64,000 bases of DNA from Krasilnikoviella flava (GCF_900167525.1 NZ_FUZQ01000005.1:248001-312000); one strand, 5' to 3'. Positions 51,859 to 61,020 are shown, counted from the first letter of the stretch. A program made the numbers and translations. The notes: generated from the letters alone by a model not told the origin.

Positions 51859-52776
51859 CTACCAGCCGCGCTCGGCCAACCGCACAGGCGCCGGCTCGGC
51901 CTCGACGTTGATGCCGACCATGGCCTCGCCCAGACCGCGGGAGACCTTGGCGACGACGTCGGGGTCGTCGTGGAACGTGGTGGCCTGCACGATCGCCTTG
52001 GCACGCGCGACGGGGTCGCCCGACTTGAAGATGCCGGAACCCACGAACACGCCCTCGGCGCCCAGCTGCATCATCATCGCCGCGTCCGCCGGGGTGGCGA
52101 TCCCGCCCGCGGTGAACAGCACGACAGGCAGCTTCCCGGCTCGCGCCACCTCGGCGACCAGCTCGTACGGGGCCTGCAGCTCCTTGGCGGCGACGAACAG
52201 CTCGTCCTCCGGGAGCGACGTCAGCCGGCGGATCTGGCCGCGGATCTGGCGCATGTGCGTGGTCGCGTTCGAGACGTCGCCGGTGCCGGCCTCGCCCTTC
52301 GAGCGGATCATCGCGGCGCCCTCGGTGATGCGGCGCAGCGCCTCACCGAGGTTGGTCGCCCCGCACACGAACGGCACGGTGAACTGCCACTTGTCGATGT
52401 GGTTGGCGTAGTCGGCGGGGGTCAGCACCTCCGACTCGTCGATGTAGTCGACGCCCAGGGACTGCAGCACCTGCGCCTCGACGAAGTGCCCGATGCGCGC
52501 CTTCGCCATCACGGGGATCGAGACGGCGTCGATGATGCCGTCGATCATGTCGGGGTCGCTCATGCGGGCGACGCCGCCCTGCGAGCGGATGTCGGCCGGC
52601 ACCCGTTCCAGGGCCATGACGGCGACGGCGCCGGCGTCCTCGGCGATCTTCGCCTGCTCGGGCGTGACGACGTCCATGATGACGCCGCCCTTGAGCATCT
52701 CGGCCATGCCGCGCTTGACGCGGGCCGTGCCCACCTCACCCGCGGTGATCTGGCCGTTGCCGGTGGTCTCGCTCAA
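51859..52776 (-). CDS. pdxS: Pyridoxal 5'-phosphate synthase lyase subunit PdxS
   Basis: The 305-residue TIM-barrel enzyme makes PLP from ribose 5-phosphate, glyceraldehyde 3-phosphate and ammonia. Signatures are [21 protein letters not shown], the catalytic Lys in [21 protein letters not shown] and the C-terminal tail [14 protein letters not shown]. The start seems to be TTG 52776 with GAGG upstream. The last ten codons use CCT, CGG, TTG and TAG, unlike the diverged copy at 49199-49255, suggesting that this 3' end came with hrpB. Confidence 0.95.
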   Translation of the reverse strand: MSETTGNGQITAGEVGTARVKRGMAEMLKGGVIMDVVTPEQAKIAEDAGAVAVMALERVPADIRSQGGVARMSDPDMIDGIIDAVSIPVMAKARIGHFVEAQVLQSLGVDYIDESEVLTPADYANHIDKWQFTVPFVCGATNLGEALRRITEGAAMIRSKGEAGTGDVSNATTHMRQIRGQIRRLTSLPEDELFVAAKELQAPYELVAEVARAGKLPVVLFTAGGIATPADAAMMMQLGAEGVFVGSGIFKSGDPVARAKAIVQATTFHDDPDVVAKVSRGLGEAMVGINVEAEPAPVRLAERGW

Positions 52777-52846
52777 TGCAACCTCGCTCGTGTCGCGGCC
52801 GGAGGCGTGACCGCTGTCACGCCACTTCCCATCCTACGGTCGGTGT

Positions 52847-53434
52847 TCACGACCCGGTGAGCCCTGCCGGCATCTGGTCGTCCAGCTCGACCGTGCGCGG
52901 CAGCGCCGCGTGCCCGGACAGGCGCAGCAGGCGCACGTACCAGGTGCGCCGGGCCCGGCGGGCCTGCGCCACGGCCTCGTTGTGGAACCGGCGCGCGAGC
53001 TGCGCCCGGTACCAGGCCGCGCCGAGCTGGCCGACGAGGTCGGCCCCTGCGGACGTCGCGCGCAGCTCACGCAGCGCCTCGTCGTCGCCGAGCGCGGAGC
53101 GCAGCGTCGCGGACAGGTCGCTCTCCGCGCGCTCACGGTCCTGGCCCATGCCGACGAGCGCGAGCTCCGCGCCCGGGGTCACCGGGGGCCCGACGTCCTC
53201 CACGACGGCGAACGCAGCGTCGGCGACCAGCACCGCCCCGGCCGGGTCGAGCAGGCCCGAGGACGCCAGGTCGATGGACGCGCCGGCGCGCCGCGCGAGC
53301 TGGGCCTGCAGGGCGATGCGCGACGCGACGACCTTGCGGTGCAGGCGGTCGAGGCGCGACGCCGAGATCCAGGCGAGCCAGACCACGACCGCCGCGACGA
53401 CGAGGACGACGAGCGCGAGCTCCGACCAGGTCAT
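52847..53434 (-). CDS. Membrane-anchored LemA-like protein
   Basis: The 195-residue protein has an N-terminal membrane helix (LALVVLVVAAVVVWLAWI), then a helical region SRLDRLHRKVVASRIALQAQLARRAGA and an end RFHNEAVAQARRARRTWYVRLLRL. This resembles the LemA pattern (paired helices and a late YNxAVxxYN-like motif). The ATG overlaps the pimA stop (ATGA), so it is the last gene of the PIM-lipid operon. Function unknown. Confidence 0.5.
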   Translation of the reverse strand: MTWSELALVVLVVAAVVVWLAWISASRLDRLHRKVVASRIALQAQLARRAGASIDLASSGLLDPAGAVLVADAAFAVVEDVGPPVTPGAELALVGMGQDRERAESDLSATLRSALGDDEALRELRATSAGADLVGQLGAAWYRAQLARRFHNEAVAQARRARRTWYVRLLRLSGHAALPRTVELDDQMPAGLTGS

Positions 53435-54672
53435 GCGCCCTCACCCCCCGCGGCGCGCCGGGTGCGCAACCAGCCGACGGCGCTCTCCGTCCGCGACGGG
53501 GCGACCGGGGAGCCCAGCGCCTCCCCCGCGGCGACGGCCATCTCGTACACCGCCAGGACCTGCGCGGTCACTGCCGACCAGTCGAACCGGCGCACGAACG
53601 CGGTGGCCCGCTCGCGCCGCTCCCGGGTGCCCGCGGGGTCGTCGAGGGCCGCGAGGACCGCGCGGGCCAGGTCGTCGGGCTCACCGGTCCGGAACAGACG
53701 CCCCGCGCCCCCCTCGTCGAGCACCCGGCGGAACGCGCCCAGGTCGCTGGCCACCACGCCCGCGCCGGCGCTCATCGCCTCGACGAGCACGATGCCGAAG
53801 CTCTCGCCGCCCGTCTGCGGCGCCACGTACAGGTCCGCCGACGCGAGCAGCGACGCCTTGTCCTCGTCGCTCACGCCGCCGAGGAACTCGAACGACCCGG
53901 CGTGCGGGCCGAGCGCCTCGAGAGCCGCGTCCCGGCCGTCGTCGCCCTTGCCCGCCACGAGGAAGCGCGCGCCGGGGAGGCGCTCCAGCACCCGCGGGGC
54001 GGCGGAGGCCAGGACCTCCAGCCCCTTGCGGGGCTCGTCGAGGCGGCCGAGGAACGCGATCGTGGGCGCCTCGGGCGTGCCGCGCCACCGGTCGTCCGGC
54101 TCGGCCGCGGCGAAGGTGTCCACGTACACGCCGTTGGGGATGACGACGGCGTCGCCGCCCATGTGGTCGACCAGCGTGCGGCGCGCGTCCTCGGAGACCG
54201 CGATCCGCGCCGCGATCTTCTCCAGCGACTGGCGCAGCAGGGGGTACGCGACCTGCAGCGCACGCGACCGCTCCTGGGACGTGTGGAACGTGGCCACGAC
54301 GGGCCCCTCGGCCAGCCACAGGGCGAGCATCGACAGGCTGGGCACCATCGGCTCGTGCACGTGCACGACGTCGAACCGGCCCGCCTCGATCCACCGCCGC
54401 ACCCTGGAGGCGGCCCGCGGGCCGAACGTCAGCCGCGCCACCGAGCCGTTGTAACGCACGGGGATCGCCCGGCCCGCCGCCGTGACGACCTCCGGGACCG
54501 GCGTGTCGTCGTCGGCCGGGGCGAGCACGGACACCTCGTGCCCCGCGCGCTGCAGCGCCTGCGCGAGGTCGCGGATGTGGAACTGCACGCCGCCGGGGGC
54601 GTCGAACGAATAGGGGCACACGATCCCGACGCGCAGGGGGCGCGACGGCGCGGCCACGGGCGCCGCGCTCAT
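53431..54672 (-). CDS. pimA: Phosphatidyl-myo-inositol alpha-mannosyltransferase PimA
   Basis: The 413-residue GT4-family enzyme has RVGIVCPYSFDAPGGVQFHIRDLAQAL, the GGVQ loop that binds phosphatidylinositol, VVHVHEPMVPSLS, PNGVYVD and the EX7E region GESFGIVLVEAMSAG. It adds the first mannose to phosphatidylinositol from GDP-mannose at the inner membrane face. The ATG overlaps the acyltransferase stop by 4 bases, in the order pgsA-acyltransferase-pimA. Confidence 0.93.
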   Translation of the reverse strand: MSAAPVAAPSRPLRVGIVCPYSFDAPGGVQFHIRDLAQALQRAGHEVSVLAPADDDTPVPEVVTAAGRAIPVRYNGSVARLTFGPRAASRVRRWIEAGRFDVVHVHEPMVPSLSMLALWLAEGPVVATFHTSQERSRALQVAYPLLRQSLEKIAARIAVSEDARRTLVDHMGGDAVVIPNGVYVDTFAAAEPDDRWRGTPEAPTIAFLGRLDEPRKGLEVLASAAPRVLERLPGARFLVAGKGDDGRDAALEALGPHAGSFEFLGGVSDEDKASLLASADLYVAPQTGGESFGIVLVEAMSAGAGVVASDLGAFRRVLDEGGAGRLFRTGEPDDLARAVLAALDDPAGTRERRERATAFVRRFDWSAVTAQVLAVYEMAVAAGEALGSPVAPSRTESAVGWLRTRRAAGGEGA

Positions 54673-55631
54673 CCCTCGCCCGCCTCGGCGTTGGTGCGGG
54701 CGTACCGCTCGGCATCGAGGTCGTCGACGAAGACGCGCTGCAGCATGTGCCAGTCCTCGGTGGACTCCTGCAGCGTGCGCGCGACGGCGTCCACCCAGCC
54801 CTGGGTCATGCGCGCGACGCGCTCCTTGCGGTGCAGGCCCGAGTCGTCGGGCACCGGGACCGCCGGGTAGAACCGGATCACGATGCCCCACGGCGTCCCC
54901 GCGGCGCGCCGGCGCTCGCCGGTCAGACGCTCGTACGCGATGCCGGCCGGGATCAGCGGCACCTTGGCGACCAGCGCCAGCGCCGCCGGGCCGGCGGCCG
55001 CGCGCGCCCGGTGGCCGCACAGGTCCACCTCGACGCCGGACGACGTGAGGTCGCGGTCCGCGAGCAGCGGGATGATGCAGCCGCCCCTCGTGGCGCCGCG
55101 CACCAGGTTGCGGAAGACGTCGGCGTCGCCGAGCGGCAGCACGTCGATGCCGATGGAGCGCCGGAACTCGACGAACTCGACGAACAGCTGCTCCGGCTTC
55201 AGCCGCTCGGCCACGGTGAGCACCGGAGCGATGTGCGGGGTCGCGTACGCGCCCGCCAGGTCCCAGTTGCCCAGGTGGGCGAGGGCGAGCGAGACCCCCT
55301 GCCCGTCGGCGACCGGGCCCGCCACGTGCTCGTAGCCGTCGACGCGCACCCGCGCGGCGACCTGCTCGGGCGTCGCGCCCTGCAGGGTGAACGCCTCCCG
55401 GAAGTACCGCATGTACGAGCGCATGCCGGCGCGTGTCAGCCGGCGCAGCTCGGGGCCGTCCAGGTCGGGCCGCACCCGCGCGTAGTTCGCCTCGAGCCGG
55501 CGCACCCCCTCGGTGCGCCGCAGCCAGGTGACGTCCGCGACGGCGGTGAACGCCGCACGCAGCACCGGCTCCGGGATCTTCGGCGCGTGGCGCCACGCGA
55601 ACGTGTACAGGCGGGCGACGTCGATCCGCAT
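54669..55631 (-). CDS. Phosphatidylinositol mannoside acyltransferase
   Basis: The 320-residue protein belongs to the LpxL/HtrB-like acyltransferases, with the HX4D motif in ALAHLGNWDLAG and a second region GGCIIPLLADRDLTSSGVEVDLCG. In this operon position it is the PatA-type enzyme that acylates PIM. The start overlaps the pgsA stop by one base. No clear membrane helix, as expected for the peripheral family. Confidence 0.9.
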   Translation of the reverse strand: MRIDVARLYTFAWRHAPKIPEPVLRAAFTAVADVTWLRRTEGVRRLEANYARVRPDLDGPELRRLTRAGMRSYMRYFREAFTLQGATPEQVAARVRVDGYEHVAGPVADGQGVSLALAHLGNWDLAGAYATPHIAPVLTVAERLKPEQLFVEFVEFRRSIGIDVLPLGDADVFRNLVRGATRGGCIIPLLADRDLTSSGVEVDLCGHRARAAAGPAALALVAKVPLIPAGIAYERLTGERRRAAGTPWGIVIRFYPAVPVPDDSGLHRKERVARMTQGWVDAVARTLQESTEDWHMLQRVFVDDLDAERYARTNAEAGEG

Positions 55632-56287
55632 CAGGCCTCCGTGTCGGTGCTGTCAGGACGGGGCGGGACGGCCCCCGCCGGTGCGAGCTGCCTTCGCACC
55701 GTCGCGACCCGCTGCACCACCGTGACGAGGCTCGCGACGGCGAGCAACGTGAGCATGACCTCGGCGACGACCATCGGCACCCCGACCTGGGTGACCACGA
55801 CCGCGAGGAGGGCGACCAGCAGCCGGTCGCTGCGCTCGGCGATCCCGACCGCCGCGCTGGCCCCGACGCTCTCCGCCCGCGCCCGTGCGTAGGGCACGAC
55901 GGAGCCGAGCACGAGGCAGGCCAGCGACGCCACCACGCCCCACGTGGCGTACGGGAGGTCGGGGTGCAGCACGAACCACAGGGTGATGCCCGCGAACACC
56001 GCACCGTCCGACACCCGGTCCAGGGTCGAGTCGAGGAACGCCCCCCAGGGCCCCGAACGCCCCGACAGGCGCGCCATGACGCCGTCGAGCGAGTCGGTGA
56101 GGACGAACAGGCCGATGAGGAGTCCGCCGAGGAGCACGTGGCCGGTGGGCAGCAGTGTGAGCGCCAGGACGGACACCACCACGGTCCCGGCGATCGTCAC
56201 CGCGTCCGGCGACACGCCCCAGCCCAGGAGCAGCCGCGCCAGCGGGGTGAACAGGCGCTGCATCGCCGCGCGGAGCCCGCCGAGCAT
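55631..56287 (-). CDS. pgsA: Phosphatidylinositol phosphate synthase (CDP-alcohol phosphatidyltransferase)
   Basis: The 218-residue protein has about six membrane segments and the CDP-alcohol motif DSLDGVMARLSGRSGPWGAF-LDSTLDRVSD (DGxxAR-x8-GxxxD-xxxD). In actinobacteria this member joins CDP-diacylglycerol to inositol 1-phosphate, the first step toward PIM. ATG 56287 was chosen over 56326 because it overlaps the HIT stop by one base. pgsA is used here in its actinobacterial (PIP synthase) sense. Confidence 0.9.
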   Translation of the reverse strand: MLGGLRAAMQRLFTPLARLLLGWGVSPDAVTIAGTVVVSVLALTLLPTGHVLLGGLLIGLFVLTDSLDGVMARLSGRSGPWGAFLDSTLDRVSDGAVFAGITLWFVLHPDLPYATWGVVASLACLVLGSVVPYARARAESVGASAAVGIAERSDRLLVALLAVVVTQVGVPMVVAEVMLTLLAVASLVTVVQRVATVRRQLAPAGAVPPRPDSTDTEA

Positions 56288-56880
56288 CAGCGGCCTCCCT
56301 CGGACGTGGCCCCGCCCGACGGCCACGCCGCGGCGAGGCGGGCGCGCGTGTCGGACAGCAGCTCCGGCAGCGCCTTGGTCTGGCCGACGACGGGCAGGAA
56401 GTTCGCGTCACCGAGCCAGCGCGGCACCACGTGCTGGTGCAGGTGCGCGGCGATGCCGGCGCCCGCGACCTCACCCTGGTTCATGCCGATGTTGTAGCCC
56501 GCCGGGGCGTAGACCGCGCCGAGAGTGCGCACCGCGGTCTGGGTCATGGCGGCCAGCTCGACCGTCTCGGGCTCCGTGAGCTCCACGTAACCCGACACGT
56601 GCCGGTACGGCAGCACCATGAGGTGCCCGGAGTTGTACGGGTACAGGTTCAGCACCACGTAGCACTCCTCCCCGCGGGCGACGACGAGGCCCTCCTCGTC
56701 GTCGCCGGCGGGGATGCGGCAGAACGGGCACTGCGCCACCGACCCGTCGGCCGGCTTGTCCTGCCCGCCGATGTAGACCATGCGGTGCGGCGTCCACAAG
56801 CGCTGCAGCCCGTCCTCGGGCGGGCCGAACTCGCCCGCGCCCGCCGTCGTCGGGCCGTGCTCCGCGTCGTTCCCCGACAT
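56287..56880 (-). CDS. HIT-family hydrolase/phosphorylase
   Basis: The 197-residue protein has CPFCRIPAGDDEEGLVVARG, suggesting a zinc Cys pair, LNLYPYNSGHLMVLPYRHV and the histidine triad HLHQHVVPRW. Related actinobacterial proteins are diadenosine-tetraphosphate phosphorylases or HIT hydrolases. The N-terminal 40 residues are an extension. It lies 10 bases after thrS, the usual order thrS-HIT-pgsA. Confidence 0.88.
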   Translation of the reverse strand: MSGNDAEHGPTTAGAGEFGPPEDGLQRLWTPHRMVYIGGQDKPADGSVAQCPFCRIPAGDDEEGLVVARGEECYVVLNLYPYNSGHLMVLPYRHVSGYVELTEPETVELAAMTQTAVRTLGAVYAPAGYNIGMNQGEVAGAGIAAHLHQHVVPRWLGDANFLPVVGQTKALPELLSDTRARLAAAWPSGGATSEGGR

Positions 56881-56890
56881 GCCCGCCCGC

Positions 56891-58906
56891 TCAGACCTGG
56901 GCGCGGTCGCGCACCGCGGCGACGATGCGCTCGATCGCGTCGGCGACGGGCACCCCGTTCTCCTGGGTGCCGTCGCGGAACCGGAACGACACGGCCCCCG
57001 CCTCGACGTCGTCCCCGCCCGCGATGAGGACGAACGGCACCTTCTCCTTGGACGCGTTGCGGATCTTCTTGCCGAACCGGTCGTCGGACAGGTCGGTCTC
57101 GGCGCGGATCCCGCGCGCCGCGAGCTGGGCCACGACGTCCTTGAGGTAGTCGTCGAAGGCCTCGGCGACGGGGACAGCGAGCACCTGGACGGGTGCGAGC
57201 CAGGCCGGGAACAGCCCCGCGTAGTGCTCGATCAGCACGCCCATGAACCGTTCGATCGAGCCGAACTTGGCCGAGTGGATCATCACCGGCTGCTGCTTGG
57301 TGCCGTCGGCCGCGGTGTACTCCAGGCCGAACCCCTGGGGCTGGTTGAAGTCGTACTGGACCGTGCCCATCTGCCAGGTGCGGCCGATCGCGTCCTTGGT
57401 CTGGACCGAGATCTTGGGGCCGTAGAACGCGGCGCCGCCCGGGTCGGCGACCAGCTCGAGGCCGGAGGAGACCGCGACCTCCTCGAGCACCGCGGTGGCC
57501 TTGGCCCAGTCCTCGTCGGTGCCGACGAACTTGTCCGTCTTCTTGTCGTCCCGCGTCGACAGCTCCAGGTAGAAGTCGTCGAGCCCGAAGTCGCGCAGCA
57601 CCGACAGCATGAAGTCCAGCAGGTGCTTGACCTCCGCGGGGGCCTGCTCCGGCGTGACGTAGGAGTGGGAGTCGTCCTGGGTCAGGCCGCGCACGCGCGT
57701 CAGCCCCTGGACCACGCCGGACTTCTCGTACCGGTACACCGAACCGAACTCGAAGAGGCGGATGGGCAGCTCGCGGTAGGAGCGCCCCCGGCTGGAGAAG
57801 ATCAGGTTGTGCATCGGGCAGTTCATCGCCTTGAGGCGATAGCGCCCGTGGTCCCCGACGTCCTCGAGGTCGAGCGCCGGGAACATCGTGTCGCCGTAGT
57901 ACGGCAGGTGACCCGACGTGTAGAACAGCTCTTCCTTGGTGATGTGCGGCGTGCCGACGTAGGAGAAGCCCTCCTCGATGTGGCGCTGGCGGACGTAGTC
58001 CTCCATCACCCGCTTGATCACCCCGCCCTTGGGGTGGAACAGCGGCAGGCCCGAGCCGACCTCGTCGTGGAACGAGAACAGGTCCATCTCGGCGCCGATG
58101 CGACGGTGGTCGCGGCGCTCGGCCTCGGCCAGGCGCTCGAGATACGCCTTGAGCTCGTCCTTGCTGGGCCACGCGGTGCCGTAGACCCGCTGCAGCATCG
58201 GGTTCTTCTCGCTGCCGCGCCAGTACGCCGCGGCGTTGCGCATCAGCTGCACACCGTTGCCGATCAGCTTCGTGCTGGGCAGGTGCGGCCCGCGGCACAG
58301 GTCCTTCCAGACCACGGTCTCGCTCTCGCGGCCGGCACCCCGGACGTTGTCGTAGATGGTCAGCTCGCCGGCGCCCACCTCGACCGAGCTGCCGTCGTCG
58401 TCCGACGAGCCGCCCTTGAGGCCGATGAGCTCCAGCTTGTACGGCTCGTCGGCCAGCTCCGCGCGGGCCTCGTCCTCCGTCACGACGCGGCGCCGGAAGG
58501 TCTGCCCCTCCCGGATGATCCGCGCCATCGCCTTGTCGAGGGACTTGAGGTCCTCGGGGGTGAACGGCGTGGCGACGTCGAAGTCGTAGTAGAAGCCGTC
58601 GGTCACGGGCGGGCCGATGCCGAGCTTTGCGTCCGGGTTCACCTGCTGCACGGCCTGGGCCAGGACGTGCGCCGCGCTGTGGCGCAGCACGGCGAGGCCG
58701 TCGGGCGAGCCGATCGTCACGGGCTCGACGACGGTACCGGGCGCCAGGTCGCGCGAGAGGTCGAGCAGCTCGCCCGCGACGCGCATCACGACGACGTCCT
58801 TGCGGTCGGCGAACAGCTCCGTGCCCGTCGTCGGCGTCTGCACCGTCACCGTGTCCTGGTCGGCGTCGTCGGGGTTCGGTGGCATCGGCGAGGCGACGTC
58901 GGACAC
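56891..58906 (-). CDS. thrS: Threonine-tRNA ligase
   Basis: The 671-residue synthetase has an N-terminal TGS domain, the editing domain with [18 protein letters not shown], the catalytic core with zinc ligands in [36 protein letters not shown] and [13 protein letters not shown], and the C-terminal anticodon domain. GTG start with AAGGAG 7 bases upstream. A 114-base leader holds two hairpins. Confidence 0.96.
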   Translation of the reverse strand: MSDVASPMPPNPDDADQDTVTVQTPTTGTELFADRKDVVVMRVAGELLDLSRDLAPGTVVEPVTIGSPDGLAVLRHSAAHVLAQAVQQVNPDAKLGIGPPVTDGFYYDFDVATPFTPEDLKSLDKAMARIIREGQTFRRRVVTEDEARAELADEPYKLELIGLKGGSSDDDGSSVEVGAGELTIYDNVRGAGRESETVVWKDLCRGPHLPSTKLIGNGVQLMRNAAAYWRGSEKNPMLQRVYGTAWPSKDELKAYLERLAEAERRDHRRIGAEMDLFSFHDEVGSGLPLFHPKGGVIKRVMEDYVRQRHIEEGFSYVGTPHITKEELFYTSGHLPYYGDTMFPALDLEDVGDHGRYRLKAMNCPMHNLIFSSRGRSYRELPIRLFEFGSVYRYEKSGVVQGLTRVRGLTQDDSHSYVTPEQAPAEVKHLLDFMLSVLRDFGLDDFYLELSTRDDKKTDKFVGTDEDWAKATAVLEEVAVSSGLELVADPGGAAFYGPKISVQTKDAIGRTWQMGTVQYDFNQPQGFGLEYTAADGTKQQPVMIHSAKFGSIERFMGVLIEHYAGLFPAWLAPVQVLAVPVAEAFDDYLKDVVAQLAARGIRAETDLSDDRFGKKIRNASKEKVPFVLIAGGDDVEAGAVSFRFRDGTQENGVPVADAIERIVAAVRDRAQV

Positions 58907-58993
58907 GTGCTGCTCCTTGCGGGTCGTGAGCGCTGCGGTCGAGCAGGGGCAGCGCCTGGGCGGGACCGCCCGGGGCAGGCGCTCCGGGCACGG

Positions 58994-59027
58994 TCGTGGG
59001 GCGCCACCCTGGGGTGACGCCCCACGA
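58994..59027 (-). promoter_or_regulatory. Strong inverted repeat at the 5' end of the thrS transcript
   Basis: TCGTGGGGCG and CGCCCCACGA are perfect 10-base arms; inside them ACCC/GGGT pair again. The element adjoins the -10 box TACGAT (59027-59032, minus), so it is either a leader hairpin or an operator. A second hairpin, GGGCGG-GA-CCGCCC, lies at about 58957-58970. I find no T-box sequence. Confidence 0.55.
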
Positions 59028-59032
59028 TCGTA
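59027..59032 (-). promoter_or_regulatory. -10 element for thrS
   Basis: TACGAT on the minus strand, giving a leader of roughly 114 bases. Confidence 0.5.
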
Positions 59033-59090
59033 CTCATCCGTCGGGCCCGGGCCCGCGCCACGCGCCGCCGGGCGGACGCGGGCGACCCGG

Positions 59091-59306
59091 TCAGGCGCCG
59101 GGGCCGCCGCCGGGCCGGGCGGCGGGACCGTCGTCGTTGCGCTTCTTGGCCTCCGCGGCCGCCTTGTCGACGTAGCCGTCCACGTTGTCCGGCGTCGCCT
59201 TCTTGACCTGCTCCGCGGCCTTGTCGATGTTCTCGTCGGTGGCGAGCTCCTTGGCCTTCTCCTTGGCCTTGTCGAACAGTCCGCCCAGACCTGAGCTCTC
59301 GCTCAT
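59091..59306 (-). CDS. Small MT0933/Rv0909-antitoxin-like protein
   Basis: The 71-residue charged helical protein ([45 protein letters not shown]) resembles the Rv0909/MT0933 antitoxin family. No toxin gene is adjacent, so the antitoxin role is doubtful, and a CsbD-like stress protein is possible. GGAGGGGG precedes ATG 59306. A consensus CRP-type palindrome lies about 125 bases upstream in the 249-base divergent gap. Confidence 0.6.
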   Translation of the reverse strand: MSESSGLGGLFDKAKEKAKELATDENIDKAAEQVKKATPDNVDGYVDKAAAEAKKRNDDGPAARPGGGPGA

Positions 59307-59430
59307 GCTGTTCCCCCTCCGGTGCCGGCCGGCCCTGTGCCGACCGACCGTCGTCCAGACCACCACGGCCACCACGCACGCGCGACCGGGAGGCACCGGC
59401 CGGCTGCCGGACCGTCGCCCCGAGAACTCT

Positions 59431-59446
59431 TGTGAAGGACTTCACA
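59431..59446. promoter_or_regulatory. Perfect CRP/GlxR-type palindrome
   Basis: TGTGAAGGACTTCACA fits TGTGA-N6-TCACA exactly; the arms extend to 9 bases each side (59429-59448). Its centre is about 53 bases before the predicted start of the membrane-protein transcript. No other structure was seen in 59307-59555. Confidence 0.65.
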
Positions 59447-59479
59447 AGGATCGACGGCGCAGGTCAGGCGGTGTGGTCT

Positions 59480-59485
59480 TACCAT
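59480..59485 (+). promoter_or_regulatory. -10 element for the membrane-protein gene
   Basis: TACCAT about 70 bases before ATG 59556, downstream of the CRP-like site. Confidence 0.45.
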
Positions 59486-59555
59486 AGAGACGGCGCCGGA
59501 CCCGGAGCCACCAGCACCCGGCCGCACACCACGCGACCCGGACCCGGAGGGGACC

Positions 59556-60053
59556 ATGACCACCACCCGCACCACGCAGCGACCGGTTCGCATCGTCGGA
59601 CTCGTCGCGCTGATCGCCGGCATCCTGATGATCGGTGCCGGAGCCGCCACCTGGGCCACCGTGGGCTCCCAGCTCGCCGCCCAGGACATCGCCGTCTCCG
59701 AGGACGCCGCGTTCCTCGGCGGGGCGACGGTGGACGGGCCCCTCACCGCCTACGCCCAGGCACAGGTCATCGACAAGCACGCGCTCGAGGCCACCGGCGG
59801 CCAGACGTACGCCCAGCTCGAGCAGGACGACCCGCTGCGGGCCACCGCGATGAACGCCTCGTTCCTGCGGGCGTCGCTGTTCACGTCTGTCGTCGCGTAC
59901 GGCGTGAGCGCTCTCGTCATGGGCCTCGGCGTCCTGTTCGGCCTCATGGGCTGGTCGCTGCGCCGCCTCGCCGTCGAGCCCGCCGTCGCCACCACCACGG
60001 TCCCGGCCACCACCGCGACCCCGGCACGCGGCCGGCTCAACCCGGCGGTCTGA
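59556..60053 (+). CDS. Two-helix membrane protein of unknown function
   Basis: The 165-residue protein has membrane segments at about 13-37 (VGLVALIAGILMIGAGAATWATV) and about 110-135 (SVVAYGVSALVMGLGVLFGLMGW), with a 70-residue extracellular loop. Similar actinobacterial proteins are often labelled aromatic ring-opening dioxygenase LigA, but no dioxygenase motif is present. Its promoter region carries a consensus CRP-type palindrome. Confidence 0.7.
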   Translation: MTTTRTTQRPVRIVGLVALIAGILMIGAGAATWATVGSQLAAQDIAVSEDAAFLGGATVDGPLTAYAQAQVIDKHALEATGGQTYAQLEQDDPLRATAMNASFLRASLFTSVVAYGVSALVMGLGVLFGLMGWSLRRLAVEPAVATTTVPATTATPARGRLNPAV

Positions 60054-60143
60054 CACCGCCTCGCCCACGGCCCGCCCTCCCGGCACCCAGGGACGGCGGG
60101 CCGTCGTGCGCCGCGGGACGGCCTGCGCGCCCGGCGCCCGGGC

Positions 60144-60956
60144 ATGAGCCACCATGGACACGTGCCCGCCGCCCCGCCGCCCGACTCCCCCGACTACCCG
60201 GCCGCCGCACGGACCGCGCCGAGCATGACGGCGCTCGACGCCCACCTGGTCGGGTGCCGCGCGTGCCCGCGCCTCGTCGCCTGGCGCGAGGACGTCGCCC
60301 GCGAGCGCCGCGCCGCGTTCCGCGACGAGGACTACTGGGGGCGTCCGGTCCCGGGGTTCGGGGACCCCGCCGCCCGCGTCGTCGTGGTGGGCCTCGCCCC
60401 GGCCGCGCACGGCGCGAACCGCACGGGGCGGATGTTCACCGGCGACCGCAGCGGCGACTTCCTGTTCGCCGCCATGCACCGCACGGGATTCGCCAACCAG
60501 CCGACGTCGGTCGCGGCCGACGACGGCCTGGAGCTGCGCGGGATCCGCGTGACCGCACCCGTGCGCTGCGCCCCGCCGGCCAACAAGCCCACGCCCGAGG
60601 AACGCCGTCGGTGCGCGCCCTACCTGGCGCGCGAGCTGGAGCTCGTCGGCTCCGGCGTCCGCGTGGCCGTCGCCCTCGGCGGCATCGGCTGGCAGGCGCT
60701 CCTCACGACGCTCGCCGAGCAGGGCTGGGAGGTGCCGCGCCCGCGTCCGGCGTTCGCGCACGGGGCGGAGGTGACCCTCGCGCGGTCGGGCCCCGGCGAC
60801 GACGGCGTCACGGAGGCCGCCGGCGCCGCCGCCGCGCCCACCCTCACGGTGCTCGGCTGCTTCCACGTGTCGCAGCAGAACACCTTCACCGGCCGCCTCA
60901 CGCCCCCCATGCTCGACGCGGTCCTGCTGCGCGCCCGTGAGCTCGCCCGCGGCTGA
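60144..60956 (+). CDS. Uracil-DNA glycosylase, family 5 (UdgB type)
   Basis: The 270-residue enzyme has four likely iron-sulfur Cys, including CRACPRL, the catalytic-region motif GLAPAAHGANRTGRMFTGDRSG and the second motif CFHVSQQNTFTGRLT. Family 5 enzymes remove uracil and other deaminated bases. ATG 60144 is used; GTG 60162 is an alternative start that would drop a His-rich hexapeptide. Confidence 0.92.
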   Translation: MSHHGHVPAAPPPDSPDYPAAARTAPSMTALDAHLVGCRACPRLVAWREDVARERRAAFRDEDYWGRPVPGFGDPAARVVVVGLAPAAHGANRTGRMFTGDRSGDFLFAAMHRTGFANQPTSVAADDGLELRGIRVTAPVRCAPPANKPTPEERRRCAPYLARELELVGSGVRVAVALGGIGWQALLTTLAEQGWEVPRPRPAFAHGAEVTLARSGPGDDGVTEAAGAAAAPTLTVLGCFHVSQQNTFTGRLTPPMLDAVLLRARELARG

Positions 60957-61008
60957 GCGCGATCTCCCGGCGGCAGGAAATGACGGGTGCCGTGTGGGTG
61001 GGCCCGGA

Positions 61009-61014
61009 TACTGT
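61009..61014 (+). promoter_or_regulatory. -10 element for the kinase-DinB gene
   Basis: TACTGT, 6 bases before ATG 61021; leaderless layout. Confidence 0.55.
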
Positions 61015-61020
61015 CGCCCG

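Larger units (their letters stand above)
49228..51887. mobile_element. Putative inserted segment carrying hrpB, bounded by two pdxS 3' ends
   Basis: A 21-base identical core (49227-49247 and 51887-51907) within an 84% identical 57-base direct repeat bounds 2,660 bases that hold only hrpB. The layout is that of integration into a gene 3' end with restoration of that end. No integrase or transposase is present, so homologous recombination with pdxS-hrpB donor DNA is equally possible. Confidence 0.5.

Noticed and set aside
58907-59032. T-box riboswitch in the thrS leader
   Set aside because: I could not find the conserved TGGNACCGCG-type T-box sequence or a specifier loop, only GC-rich hairpins.
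59091-59306. Toxin-antitoxin pair around the Rv0909-like protein
   Set aside because: No toxin-like gene is adjacent; the neighbours are thrS and a divergent membrane protein.
59556-60053. Aromatic ring-opening dioxygenase (LigA)
   Set aside because: Homologues often carry this label, but the protein is a two-helix membrane protein with no dioxygenase metal ligands.
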